Source of the DNA: Arion vulgaris
Taxonomy: Eukaryota; Mollusca; Gastropoda; Stylommatophora; Arionidae
Reading direction: 5' to 3'
NCBI GenBank assembly: GCA_020796225.1
Contig: CM036758.1
Coordinates: 67,841,274 to 67,905,273, forward strand
Length of the DNA: 64,000 nt
Part shown: one piece after another, positions 43,322 through 53,445 of the stretch
How positions within the stretch are numbered: position 1 is the stretch's first letter
Layout of the letters: each line of letters begins with the position of its first letter
Translations under genes and position numbers: made by a program
The notes under the pieces: generated by a model
Databases searched by the model: none
Seen by the model: the letters and a program-made list of their open reading frames with translations, nothing else
What the model was told of the DNA's origin: nothing

Positions 43322-43740
43322 ACGTTGACATCTAATGATAGAAAAAATAGTCACGACAGAGATGAAGTGTCTACGCAGAATGCTGGGTGTAACACGAAGA
43401 GACCGGTTGAGAAATGAAGACATCAGGAAAAACGTGGATACAACATCAGTACTGAACTTCATCAAGAAACAATAAATTAAATGGTTCAGTCACATAAGTA
43501 GATTACCAACCGACAGTCCGCATGAAAGAATAATGATACCCGATATAGTGGATACAGTGGATACAGTGGATACAGTGGATACAGTGGATACTGTGGATAC
43601 AGTGGATACAAAGAAAAATCCTAGCCACGCAAAAGTTGTAACCCAGATATAACAGAGTCGGTGAAAACACTATTCATGATGCGCACACAAAAGCCCGTTC
43701 TATAAATATTTTCTTATCCTGACGATGTGAGGCACGATGT
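43322..43740 (+). pseudogene. LINE-P C-terminal region carrying an in-frame 9-bp array
   Basis: One frame: KIVTTEMKCLRRMLGVTRRD, RLRNEDIRKNVDTTSVLNFI, KKQ, stop, IKWFSHISRLPTDSPHERIM, IPDI then VDT repeated. LRRMLG..R.D, IKWFGH..RLP and PTDS mark the region after the RT. The 9-bp array keeps the frame. The downstream part decays toward a gttctataaatattttctta 3' end. Confidence 0.75.
43548..43610. repeat. 9-bp tandem array, 7 units, inside LINE-P
   Basis: Unit gtggataca (one unit has gtggatact). In unexpanded LINE-P copies this word occurs once (cggtacagtggatacaaag on the coding strand at 47.7 kb). Confidence 0.95.
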
Positions 43741-43777
43741 AGGGTTAAAGAAAAGAAAAGCAAGAAGTTCCTCCAAT

Positions 43778-43880
43778 AATCAGGTCTTGCAGGATATATA
43801 TATTTTGTTTCTTCTCTGTCCAGTACATTCTAGGAATATTTCTGCAGCACATTGTTTTTTAAAAATTTCAATTTCTTCTT
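43778..43880 (-). pseudogene. LINE-T related scrap
   Basis: On the minus strand, a run of KNNVLQKYS..NVLDREETKYI-like sequence. The atcctgcaagacctgatt end corresponds to ILQDL at 33.76 kb. Confidence 0.5.
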
Positions 43881-44034
43881 TAATCTCTGTGTTATGCTTC
43901 ATGTTATCATGTTGACAAACGAAATTTTTCCATTAGCGATTATGAATTTTAAAACTTAATGATAATTTGACATTTATGCAAGATTACCAGATTAATTAAT
44001 TTCTTCTAATTCTTTGAGCTCGCTATTTTAATGA

Positions 44035-44265
44035 TTATACCGTAAGTTGCGTTCTTATGATGAAGTTGACTGTTGTCTGGAGCTTATCTCTGGTGTCATG
44101 TAGTTTTGAATGTAGTGTTGTGTTGTAGGGCCAGCATTCCTTTCTAGGGAGGACATACAGGGGACAGTCTTGCAGGACATGTTCTGTGGTTTGATCAGCG
44201 GTGCATTAATTAGCCTACTCAGTCAGGTTTTTCTGTTGGCTTGCTTCTTCTTCTGGTGGTATCAA
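44035..44265 (-). pseudogene. Zinc-knuckle LINE tail, LINE-K relative
   Basis: Minus reading CTADQTTEHVLQDCPLYVLP, RKECWPYNTTLHSKLHDTRD, KLQTTVNFIIRTQL. The EHVLQDCPL block matches LINE-K, but the first Cys pair is reduced and the C-terminal part is different, so this is a separate family. Confidence 0.65.
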
Positions 44266-44269
44266 TATC

Positions 44270-44582
44270 AATTTCTGATGCGTTCGTTACAAAGAACAAG
44301 ATATAAAAAATACAAAGAGTAGAGACAATGTCTTGTGTTTTCTGCATGTATGCAATGAAAAGTTCTGCTGATAATGGGTTTTTTGTTGATAACAATTCCT
44401 ATCTTTCGCAGCTAATTAATATATAATGCACTGAAATGATTATACAACCTTGTAGGGAGAAGGTTATTTACGCATCAGTGTCTCTACCGTGCACTTGAAG
44501 CGAAAGATAATATGAAAATTAACACATTTCAAGCCATACGCACTGCACTTACCAAATTATTGTTCCCGAGAGCGAAAACATA
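44270..44582. other. AT-rich spacer
   Basis: Nothing recognised. Confidence 0.4.
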
Positions 44583-44765
44583 ATCTTCTTCTTCTGCGAA
44601 TGCTCCATATCGACAACTTATCAAACCACTCTTTGCGGACTGTATGTGATCGGAGCCTAAGAGCGATATTGCGTTGTGCCAGTTATACGCCTATGAGTGC
44701 ATAGGCTAGTACATCCAATTTATTGCCACGCTTTTTATTTACTAGGGTAGCTTTCCCTAGAAATG
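44583..44765 (-). mobile_element. SINE-D copy, truncated
   Basis: Tail cttcttcttctgcgaatgct to gggtagctttccctag. The head half is missing after 44760. Confidence 0.75.
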
Positions 44766-45109
44766 TGGGACGGATGTGCTTGCCATTGGACGTCATCTTA
44801 CTCGAGTAGGATAAACGGCGTCCGAAAAGTATCGTCCTTCGCCAATGTTTGGTTTTGTACCAGTTAACCTTTATATTATCGGCCTTACTTTTCTATTCAC
44901 GGTGAGTTTGTTCCAGACTAGAAGTATTCTCAGCCGTTTCGGGGCGCATGTTGGCACTTGAAAAAGCATAATCTGAATAGGTGTATATATACTTCCAGGT
45001 ATCCTTAAACATTATTGTACAAGACTATTCTTTTATATTTTTAATTCTTTCATTCGTTGACAATTAATTTTTCTGCTGTTTGTTGCCCATTTTATTATTC
45101 ATTTGTCCC
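44766..45109. other. Spacer
   Basis: Nothing recognised. Confidence 0.35.
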
Positions 45110-45405
45110 TTGTTAAAGTCAGAAAGACCACTTCATTATATTTCGCCAACGTGCCGGACACTGCAGACACTTACAAAGACTAGGAATATGTCAAACAGCT
45201 TTCTGTCAGTGTCAGCAGGTGGAGCAGGCACCGAAACAAGCCCAGCAAGACATTCATATCTTGTGTGAGCTGAGAAGTAACATGTGGCCACACGCAGTGG
45301 ATCTAAATCTAAGCTTTTGGTAAACCTGACAGACCTGAAGCTGACCATCCAGTTTGTGGTTCACAGTAAACTAAGCGCACGACCAGAGATCGCTGAAGAA
45401 GAAGA
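45110..45405 (+). pseudogene. LINE-K C-terminus
   Basis: Reading HFIIFRQRAGHCRHLQRLGI, CQTAFCQCQQVEQAPKQAQQ, DIHILCELRSNMWPHAVDLN, LSFW, stop. The knuckle is broken: the His and last Cys are lost (PKQAQQDI instead of PEHILQDC). Ends gctgaagaagaagat. Confidence 0.75.
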
Positions 45406-45689
45406 TATCCATCCCCCTGGGGTTCTCTTAAAGTTGTCTTGTCTAGTGCCATAGTCTTTTGTTCACATCTTCATTTCCTGGGATCTGTCTTGTTCTCTTC
45501 ATAGACTCGTCAGTTCGAACAGGCACTTATTTCTGAAATTCTTGTGTTCCTGTTCAACAAGCTATAGGGGCATAACGGGTGTCCAAAGTATTCACGTTCT
45601 CGACGCAAACCACACATATTACAAATAGTAGTTAAAGTGGTTGATAAAACTAACCCCTAAACAAGAACTCCAGGTGTGATACTTAAAAG
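45406..45689. other. Spacer
   Basis: Possibly decayed LINE sequence; no frame could be supported. Confidence 0.3.
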
Positions 45690-45930
45690 TTAAGTTTTTT
45701 TTTGTTTGTAAAATCTGACAGTTACCCGTTTGTTCAAATTTGTACCTTTTGGATAATTTACACACACTTTCATCATTGTCTGATTCTATATGTTGTGTGA
45801 CATGTCAGAAGTGAATTTCTTTACTTCTGGTATATCCTTTGCTTGATAAAGGCCTTTTGGTCGAAACGTTGTGTATTATTGCGTTTGTACTTTGTAAAAC
45901 TACAGTACTTTGTTTTTGCGTGTTGTACCA
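45690..45930 (+). mobile_element. Penelope-like remnant with hammerhead-like motif
   Basis: Shares gtgacat, gataaaggc and the gtactttgtaaaact-like block with 3.9-4.07 kb. In metazoan Penelope-like elements hammerhead motifs lie in the terminal repeats (family knowledge); no protein remains here. Confidence 0.4.
45843..45870 (+). ncRNA. Hammerhead-ribozyme-like motif
   Basis: TTGATAA (45843-45849), hairpin aggcc/tttt/ggtc (helix II), GAAAC (45863-45867) and GTT. Layout fits a minimal type I hammerhead with a self-complementary ACGT helix III and a GUU cleavage triplet. Core positions C3 and G8 read U and A. Confidence 0.35.
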
Positions 45931-46149
45931 TTGCTACACAGTTTTGCTGCAGTCTTCCCTTTCTATCGATAATACACTTTCATCAAATATCGAATATGCT
46001 TGCCCCTACACATTGTAGTGGTTTAACCAAAGCACATGGTTCTCATGTTCTCGGCGCAGAACACACCGATCACAAAGAGCTGTTAATTTGGTTAACAAAA
46101 ACGAACAGCAACAAACACACAGTTAACACACAGAAATTACAAACAGGTT

Positions 46150-46600
46150 TAGAAGCGGTAATTCTTGCACAAATATTCCCAATGGTAACGTATGAGTGTG
46201 AAGCATGGACATTTATGAAGGCAGTGGAAACACGTATAACTCTGCTTTTGAATATAAGTGTTACAGAAGAGTCCTCCGTATATCATGGACAGAGAAGAGA
46301 ACAGATAGATCTATCCAGTAAGAATTCAAAATCAAAGAAAACTGATGCTACAAATAAAAATAAGAAAATTGAGGTATTTTGGACATATAAAGAGACACGA
46401 AGGGTTGGAGAAGACCATCATCGAAGGAGGAAGCCCGGCAAAGAGGAGAAGAGGAAGACCACGGAGAAGATGTATTCAGAATGCTTTGAGCATAACGGTT
46501 GCAGAGGCGGGACATCTGGCCTACGATAGAGAGAAATTCTGAAAAACTGTTAAGTTGACAAAGTTCTGCTCAGGACAAGCTATTTGATGATGATGATGAA
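46150..46600 (+). pseudogene. LINE-T ORF2 C-terminus, longest plus-strand copy
   Basis: Readings: VTYECEAWTFMKAVETRI, then a frameshift, SWTEKRTDRSIQ-like sequence, MLQIKIRKLRYFGHIKRHEG, LEKTIIEGGSPAKRRRGRPR, RRCIQNALSITVAEAGHLAY, DREKF. CEAWT is the conserved block soon after the RT. The end is aagttctgctcaggacaagc followed by gatgatgatgatga. The bases at 46265-46300 (acagaagagtcctccgtata, then tcatggacagagaa) are the ancestor-like form of the 28/29-bp array unit at 39.9-42.2 kb. Confidence 0.8.
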
Positions 46601-47219
46601 TTCTTGCACTAAATCAAATAACGCCACAGCAGATACAATTAAAACCCAAAAAATATTTACGAGAAATACATCAACCAGAATATTGTAACACACTTATCAA
46701 TCTTCTACAGAGAATTTTCTAAGTTTTCCTCATTGTTCACTGTAGCGAGTTTCTAGTTGTAGTCTATAAAACACATTATTATATATTTCTAATTATTTAC
46801 GCAACACTGCCTCCATTAGCACATTTTTAACATTAGAAAAATATTGAGTTTGAAAACACATAATGTTTTTGTTTGTTTGTTCTACATAATACATTGTTCT
46901 GATATAATTAGTCGTAGATTCTAATGGACTTGTTTACAAAAACTCTCAGTACGTCCGTTAATCAATTAAATAACATAATTTAATTAATAATGCTTGTTAA
47001 TCATTGTTTCCAGCCGCCAAAAACTATTGTTTTTGTTTCATTTTGAAAATACAAACAAGTAATATAGTACATTAATAGTATCCTAATTGTTATTCGTTTT
47101 ACTTGGAAATAACTGTTAATATGAATTATATACGTGAAAATGTGTTTCCCGCCGTCAAACTATTGTGCTGTTTGATTTTTACAATACGGACAAGTAAAAT
47201 AATACATTCTATTTTCTAT
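46601..47219. other. AT-rich spacer
   Basis: 46980-47060 and 47120-47200 share a loosely repeated block (tccagccgccaaaaactatt against tcccgccgtcaaactattgt). No gene seen. Confidence 0.4.
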
Positions 47220-47480
47220 CTATCAATTCCATAATCCTGTTTTGCCTTTCAACGTCAGGTCGAAAAATGAGACAACTGGAGCAAGCCTCTCTAAGCACCT
47301 TGTCTTTCTTTCTCTTCTCCAATCCTGATTTGCTAAAAGCTTCAGGTTGAAAGTGATTTCTAGCACGGTTTTGTGGTGCTTCATAAATAGTCTTTCGTCG
47401 CCTCTGTTATCTCTGAGGTTCACCTTTTACGTGGTCGGCCTGTAGCTTTGTATCCACTAAATCGGAGCAGCAGTGCTCTC
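47220..47480 (-). pseudogene. LINE-P 3' region
   Basis: Minus strand. Blocks shared with 53.0-53.2 kb: tcataaatagtctttcgtcg, tctgttatctctgaggttc, gtagctttgtatccact. It contains the RYSGYKA-type motif once, without expansion. Confidence 0.65.
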
Positions 47481-47489
47481 TGTGGGGCA

Positions 47490-47632
47490 CTACGACACAG
47501 AAATTGGAGGTGCTGGCCTACTTGTAGGTGCATAACTGGCATAACGTACAATCGCTCTTATGCTCAGATCACATACAAATCACGCAGAGTGGTTAACAAG
47601 TAGTCGATATGGAGCGTTCGAAGAAGTAGAGA
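47490..47632 (+). mobile_element. SINE-D copy, 5'-truncated
   Basis: Starts at ctggcctacttgtaggtgca and ends gttcgaagaagtag. It lies between two LINE-P fragments. Confidence 0.75.
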
Positions 47633-47639
47633 AAGGACA

Positions 47640-47760
47640 GTTAGAAGGATATCTCTGAGTTCCAACTTTTGCTTGGTCGGCCTTTAGCTTTGTATCCACT
47701 GTACCGGAGCAACATTGCTCTCTCTGAGGCACTCCCTGTTGGTAATCTTCTATAGTACAT
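47640..47760 (-). pseudogene. LINE-P fragment
   Basis: Repeats part of 47400-47480 (tatctctgagttcc, gtagctttgta-like, actccctgttggtaatc). On the minus strand it reads RLPT, a SASERAMLLRYSGYKA-like stretch, then basic residues. It holds the closest single-copy match to the 39-bp array unit. Confidence 0.65.
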
Positions 47761-47884
47761 TAACTGTATCCTAATTGTTGTTCGTCTTACATAGAAATAA
47801 CTAAGTTAACATATGAATTCTATACGTGAAAGATTTGTCTGAAATAGACGAATCAATATATTAATTCTCAAAGGTCTAAATCAA

Positions 47885-48186
47885 AATGATTGACTCCATT
47901 GCACCGGGTTTTACAACATATAGTTCGGCCTCTATCCACAGAAGTGACACTCCATCTGCCGAAAGTATTGTACAAGCACAAACATCGTAGTTCCGCAACA
48001 ATCCTAGAAATCTGAAAAAATTACACTTATGAGCAGAACGTTGTGGTCCGGATTTAAACCCACAACAGTTGGAACATGAGGCGAAGTTTTAACCACTTAG
48101 CCACAGAGACCCACTTAGCCACAGAGACGACTTAACCACTTAGCCACAGAGACTACTTAACCACTTAGCCACAGAGACCCACATGG
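47885..48186 (-). mobile_element. SINE-B copy with expanded head
   Basis: Minus orientation. Body gactccattgcaccgggttt to box-B-like ggatttaaaccc; the head segment is then repeated (48085-48182). Confidence 0.75.
48085..48182. repeat. About 28-bp tandem array from the SINE-B head
   Basis: ccacttagccacagagac occurs four times, with gacttaa or gcc spacers. In ordinary SINE-B copies this word occurs once. Confidence 0.9.
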
Positions 48187-48313
48187 TCTCTAATATATGC
48201 ATTCTATACGTGAAAGGTTGTTGGAAATAACTAAGTTAACATATGAATTGTATATACGTGAAAGACGTGTTTGAAATACGTAAGATAACAAATTAATTCT
48301 ATACGTGAAAGAC

Positions 48314-48590
48314 GTGTTTGTTCTTCTTCTTCTTCAAACGCTCCATATCGACCACTTGTTAACCACGCTTTGTGATATGTATGTGATCCGAGCCTAAGAA
48401 CGTTTGCACGTTGTACCAGTTATTCGCCTTACAGTATTCCAGCACATCCGATTTCTGTGACACATTTTATTTACTAGGGTAGCTCGCCTAGGTCCCTACC
48501 CTACTCGCCTCTTACGACATGCCTTGTAGGTCGCATTGTTACTATTCGTTACTTTTCTTGCGGATCCCGGCAAGACACGGGCGACTCCAG
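48314..48590 (-). mobile_element. SINE-D copy
   Basis: cttcttcttcttcaaacgct tail to gcaagacacgggcg head, full length. Confidence 0.8.
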
Positions 48591-49329
48591 AAGCAATCTT
48601 CATGGCTCTCCGTAAACAGAAAACGCTGAAATGAACAGAACGACGGGATGTTATTGACATTCTGAACGACATTCTGAACGCAACGAAAACTGCGTTACCA
48701 CTTCGTCCCAAAGAACTCTACCCCTAATTCCTTGGCTCGCATGCATGATAGTCTACATGCATCTTTTCGGGAGGAGGGTAGCAGGGCAACATTATAAAAA
48801 TATTTTGTTGGTTGTTTACTAGGAAATGGACAAGACCAGATTGGCATAAAACGTTTTATTTCAAAAGTCCTTTTCCGGAAAAGAGAGAAATATCCCCGCT
48901 ATCCCTTCCTTTGCGGTAACGTATGTACGCCCATGCACATATTTATGAACATTCTATCTATCACAAAATTAAACACCATATTTTGAGATATGAACCTTGT
49001 ATGAAACATGATATAGACACTGCTATGATGATAGTATTTACATAACACAACTACTGTATACGAACGTTGCTATTGTCAAAAAGCCCGCGATACCCACATT
49101 TGATCATATCATGCAAACGAAAGTTGATAACTTCCACTCGTAACTGATGGAACAGGCATATCAATCATTCTGACCAGTTTCTCATTTAATGTCAGATTTA
49201 TGAGACGAAAATTATAGAAATTTATACCAACATTTGTAACTTATAAATCATAAAAATATATAGCGATATTAAAATCGTCTTTATTCTCAAACATGACTCG
49301 GAAACAGATGAATCAATTTGACATGTATT
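48591..49329. other. AT-rich spacer
   Basis: No recognised element. Confidence 0.4.
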
Positions 49330-49557
49330 TACACTGGGCGCTAGATAGGTGGTGGCCCGCATGCCCAGCGTGTTTGTAGCGCGTTGGACTGCGGGTGACT
49401 AGCCTCTGTGAGTGCGGGTTCAATTCCGCGGATGGCAGAAAAGCCACAGGTTCCCCAGATTCACGGTATTCGTGGCACCGAACCGAAGGGTTACGATGTT
49501 CATGGACCGAGCCGAAGAGCTGAAAGCTCAAGTGCTTCTGGATATTAAAAAAAAAGA
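49330..49557 (+). mobile_element. SINE-F reference copy with A-rich tail
   Basis: Head: ttgtagcgcgttggactgcg (A-box-like) and gcgggttcaattccgcgg (box-B-like). Body cagaaaagccacaggttccc to caagtgcttctggata, then a run of A. Copies at 16.0 and 30.7 kb. Confidence 0.8.
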
Positions 49558-49704
49558 ATTGTGGTGAGCCACTTTATTTTTTTTGTCGTCACACTGCTAC
49601 CTTGTTGTTGCCAGTGTTGTGCTTTTATGCTTTTGTCCTGCTCTGTTCTGGTGGCTTGGATGATCGTTATTTTTGTTTTTGACAGGATTCAACCAACCAC
49701 ACCA

Positions 49705-49790
49705 ATGTGCAACTTATACACGTTCTTGGCAAAGATCAAACATATTACAAAGAGTGATTAAAAGGTCGTAAGAACGAACGCAAGAAGAAG
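49705..49790 (+). mobile_element. SINE-D' 3' part
   Basis: ccaatgtgcaacttatacac to gaacgcaagaagaagaaa corresponds to the last 85 bp of 22392-22639. Confidence 0.75.
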
Positions 49791-49804
49791 AAACTAAAAA
49801 TTCA

Positions 49805-50035
49805 AGTAGTTTGAACACTCTGTGTGATTTGTAGGTGATCTGAGCCTAAGAGCGATACGTTGTGCCAGTTATGCTCCTACAAGAGCCACACATCTGATTT
49901 CTGCGATGTTTTTTATTTACAAGGGTAAATTCCCTAGGTTCTACATCAGTCGCCTCTTACGACATGCCTTGTAGTTTGTAGTGGTACTATTCTTTGCTTC
50001 TCTTGCGGACCCCGATACCACACGGGCGGTTTGAA
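49805..50035 (-). mobile_element. SINE-D copy
   Basis: From aacactctgtgtgatttgta to accacacgggcgg; the tail end is replaced by the adjacent D' copy. Confidence 0.75.
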
Positions 50036-50250
50036 CATATAAATAGACACGAAGGGTTCGTGAAGACCATTTTGAAGGAGGTACCCCTACAAGAAGGAGA
50101 AAAAGGAGAATACCAGAAAAGATGTATTCAGGATGTAACTGATGATTTCTGTACAACTGGTGCAGAGACAATACATCTGACCTGCATGAAGAGAACATAT
50201 TCTGAATTAATGTTAGGGCGGAAAAGTTCTGCTCAGAACAAGTTATTTGG
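50036..50250 (+). pseudogene. LINE-T 3' part
   Basis: Reading FEHINRHEGFVKTILKEVPL, then KRCIQDVTDDFCTTGAETIH, LTCMKRTYSELMLGRKSSAQ. One continuous frame through a decayed RGRPRRR block (EGEKGEYQ). It lacks the upstream WTEKR part. Confidence 0.7.
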
Positions 50251-50340
50251 TGACTTCGATAGGACTAGGAACTTGTTTTCACGTATACTGAGATCAGTGA
50301 TCACTGAAAAAATATCTTGATCGCTTCACACAGGGGAAAG
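50250..50340 (+). mobile_element. SINE-C middle fragment
   Basis: cgataggactaggaacttgt and actgagatcagtgatcactg with aaaatatcttga match the 21.4-21.5 kb copy. Confidence 0.55.
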
Positions 50341-50384
50341 AATCATGTGCTTTTGAATCAGAAGCTTACCCGTGTAGTGCTTTG

Positions 50385-50625
50385 GGGCTCACAGGGAGCA
50401 AATAACAGTACCACTGCGAGCTATAAGGCATGTCGTAAGAGGAGACTGAGGTAGGAGTCTAGAGAAGCTACCATAGTAAATAAAAAGTGTTGCTGAAATC
50501 GGATGTGCTGGCCTACTTATAGGTGTATAACTAGCACAACGTACAATCGCTCTTATGCTCAGATCACATACAAGTCACACAGAGTGGTTAAAAAGTGGTC
50601 GATATGTAGCGTTCGAAGAAGAAGA
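50385..50625 (+). mobile_element. SINE-D copy ending at the 53-bp array
   Basis: Head ggggctcacagggagcaaat, core gtcgtaagaggagactgagg, tail gttcgaagaagaag. The array begins right after the tail. Confidence 0.8.
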
Positions 50626-50629
50626 TGAA

Positions 50630-52590
50630 TAGAGAAGGTAGCAGTATATCTCATTATCACAATGACTCTCTAAGAAGATAAATCGAGAAGGTAGCAGTAT
50701 ATCTCATTATCACAATGACTCTCTAAGGAGCAGATATCATTATCAGTGACTTATGAAGATAAAGGGGTGCAGTATATCTCATTATCACATGACTCTTAAG
50801 AAGATAAATCGAGAAGGTAGCAGCATATCTCATTATCACAATGACTCTCTATGAAGATAAACCGAGAAGGTAGCAGTATATCTCATTATCACAATGACTC
50901 TCTAAGAAGATAAATCGAGAAGGTAGCAGCATGTCTCATTATCACAATTACTCTATAAGAAGATAAATTGAGAAGGTAGCAGCATGTCTCATTATCACAA
51001 TGACTCTCTAAGAAGATAAATCGAGAAGGTAGCAGTATATCTCATTATCACAATGACTCTCTAAGAAGATAAATAGGAAAGAAGATAGAAGGTAGTTATC
51101 ATTATACAATGACTCTATAAGAAGATAAACGAGAAGGTAGCGCATATCTCATTATCACAATGACTCTCATGAAGATAAACGAGAAGGTAGCAGATATCTC
51201 ATTATCCGACTCTAAGAAGAAAGAGGTAGCAGATGTCTCATTATCACAATGACTCTTAAGAAGATAAATTGAGAAGGTAGCAGCATGTCTCATTATCACA
51301 ATGACTCTCTAAGAAGATAAATTGAGAAGGTAGCAGCATGTCTCATTATCACAATGACTCTATAAGAAGATAAATTGAGAAGGTAGCAGTATGTGTCATT
51401 ATCACAATGACTCTATAAGAAGATAAATCGAGAAGGTAGCAGCATGTCTCATTATCACAATGACTCTATAAGAAGATAAATTGAGAAGGTAGCAGCATGT
51501 CTCATTATCACAATGACTCTATAAGAAGATAAATTGAGAAGGTAGCAGTATGTCTCATTATCACAATGACTCTATAAGAAGATAAATTGAGAAGGTAACA
51601 GCATGTCTCATTATCACAATGACTCTATAAGAAGATAAATTGAGAAGGTAGCAGCATGTCTCATTATCACAATGACTCTATAAGAAGATAAATTGAGAAT
51701 GTAAGCCATATCTCATTATCACAATGACTCTATAAGAAGATAAATCGAGAAGGTAGCAGCATGTCTCATTATCACAATGACTCTCTAAGAAGATAAATCG
51801 AGAAGGTAGCAGCATGTCTCATTATCACAATGACTCTATAAGAAGATAAATCGAGAAGGTAGCAGCATATCTCATTATCACAATGACTCTATAAGAAGAT
51901 AAATTGAGAAGGTAGCAGCATGTCTCATTATCACAATGACTCTATAAGAAGATAAATCGAGAAGGTAGCAGCATATCTCATTATCACAATGACTCTATAA
52001 GAAGATAAATTGAGAAGGTAGCAGCATATCTCATTATCACAATGACTCTATAAGAAGATAAATCGAGAAGGTAGCAGCATGTCTCATTATCACAATGACT
52101 CTATAAGAAGATAAATCGAGAAGGTAGCAGCATATCTCATTATCACAATGACTCTATAAGAAGATAAATCGAGAAGGTAGCAGCATATCTCATTATCACA
52201 ATGACTCTATAAGAAGATAAATTGAGAAGGTAGCAGCATATCTCATTATCACAATGACTCTATAAGAAGATAAATCGAGAAGGTAGCAGCATATCTCATT
52301 ATCACAATGACTCTATAAGAAGATAAATTGAGAAGGTAGCAGCATGTCTCATTATCACAATGACTCTATAAGAAGATAAATTGAGAAGGTAGCAGCATGT
52401 CTCATTATCACAATGACTCTATAAGAAGATAAATTGAGAAGGTAGCAGCATGTCTCATTATCACAATGACTCTATAAGAAGATAAATCGAGAAGGTAGCA
52501 GCATATCTCATTATCACAATGACTCTATAAGAAGATAAATTGAGAAGGTAGCAGCATACCTCATTATCACAATGACTCTCTAAGAAGATA
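50630..52590. repeat. 53-bp tandem array, about 37 units
   Basis: The unit joins aaggtagcagcatgtctcat, tatcacaatgactctataag and aagataaattgag. The first units have ctctctaag and later ones ctctataag, so two unit variants are spatially segregated. Units at 51060-51240 and 50730-50800 are shortened. Confidence 0.95.
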
Positions 52591-52624
52591 AAGACGAATA
52601 TATGTATTCTCTAGTGTTCCCCAT

Positions 52625-52800
52625 TATTTAATAAACAGTAATCTTCTTTTCCAACTCTTCTTCTTTCTGTTCTCAAATCCTGTTTTGTCTCACATCGTCA
52701 TGATAAGAATAGATTCCCAGAACGCGGTTTTTAGTATGCACTTCATAAATAGTGTTTTTTAATGCCTCTGTTATTTCTGAGGTTCGCCTTTTGCGTTTTA
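52625..52800 (-). pseudogene. LINE-P 3' scrap
   Basis: Shares tcctgttttgtctcacatcg, cataaatagtg and gttatttctgaggttcgcct with the LINE-P copies at 47.2 and 53.0 kb. Confidence 0.6.
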
Positions 52801-52844
52801 GATAATATCACCGATATCCTACGACTTCAAAAATTATAGATGCA

Positions 52845-52915
52845 ACACACCTGGCACATGATAGAAAACTGTAACTCCCCACGCCGCTTCACGGTACATG
52901 TGGTTAAGACAAGAG
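52845..52915 (+). pseudogene. LINE-G 3' scrap
   Basis: gcaacacacctggcacatga and cacgccgcttcacggtacat as at 1.3 and 29.98 kb. It lies between two LINE-P fragments. Confidence 0.65.
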
Positions 52916-52964
52916 AGAGACAGAGCGAAATTGTGTCCACCTTTTCTCAAACTTCACTACATTA

Positions 52965-53445
52965 AAAAAAACAGTCCTCTGCTAATGCTGTTTGCATAGC
53001 ATTTCTATCATTCTTTATTTTCTTTTCTTCAATCCAGTTTTGCCTCGCAGCGTCATGATAAGAAGAGATTTCTAGAACACGCCCCTCTATGCGCTTCATA
53101 AATAGTATCCTTCGTCAACTCTGTTATCTCTGAGGTCCAACTTTGCTTGGCCACCTTAAGCTTGCTGGCCGTTCGATCTGTAGCCATTGTATCGGAGCAA
53201 CACTGCTCTTTGAGGTGCACTGTCTGTTAATAATCTGCTTATGTGGCAGAACCATTGAATTTGTTGTTTCTTGGTGAAGTTCAGTACTGATGTTGTACCC
53301 ACTTTTTCCTGATGTCTTAATTTCTCAACCGGTCTCTTCTTGTTACCTCCAACATTTTGCGTAGACACTTCTTCTCTGTCGTGACTAATTTTCTTCTATC
53401 ATTTGATATCAGCGTCCAGGTTTGGCACTGTTAGAATAATCTTGG
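52965..53445 (-). pseudogene. LINE-P C-terminal region, best copy
   Basis: Minus reading VSTQNVGGNKKRPVEKLRHQ, then TTSVLNFTKKQQIQWFCHIS, RLLTDSAPQRAVLLRYNGYR, SNGQQA. This gives the unexpanded form of the PTDS...RYxGY stretch from which the 39-bp and 9-bp arrays appear to come. The basic block is lost at the C-terminus and the RT is absent. Confidence 0.75.
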
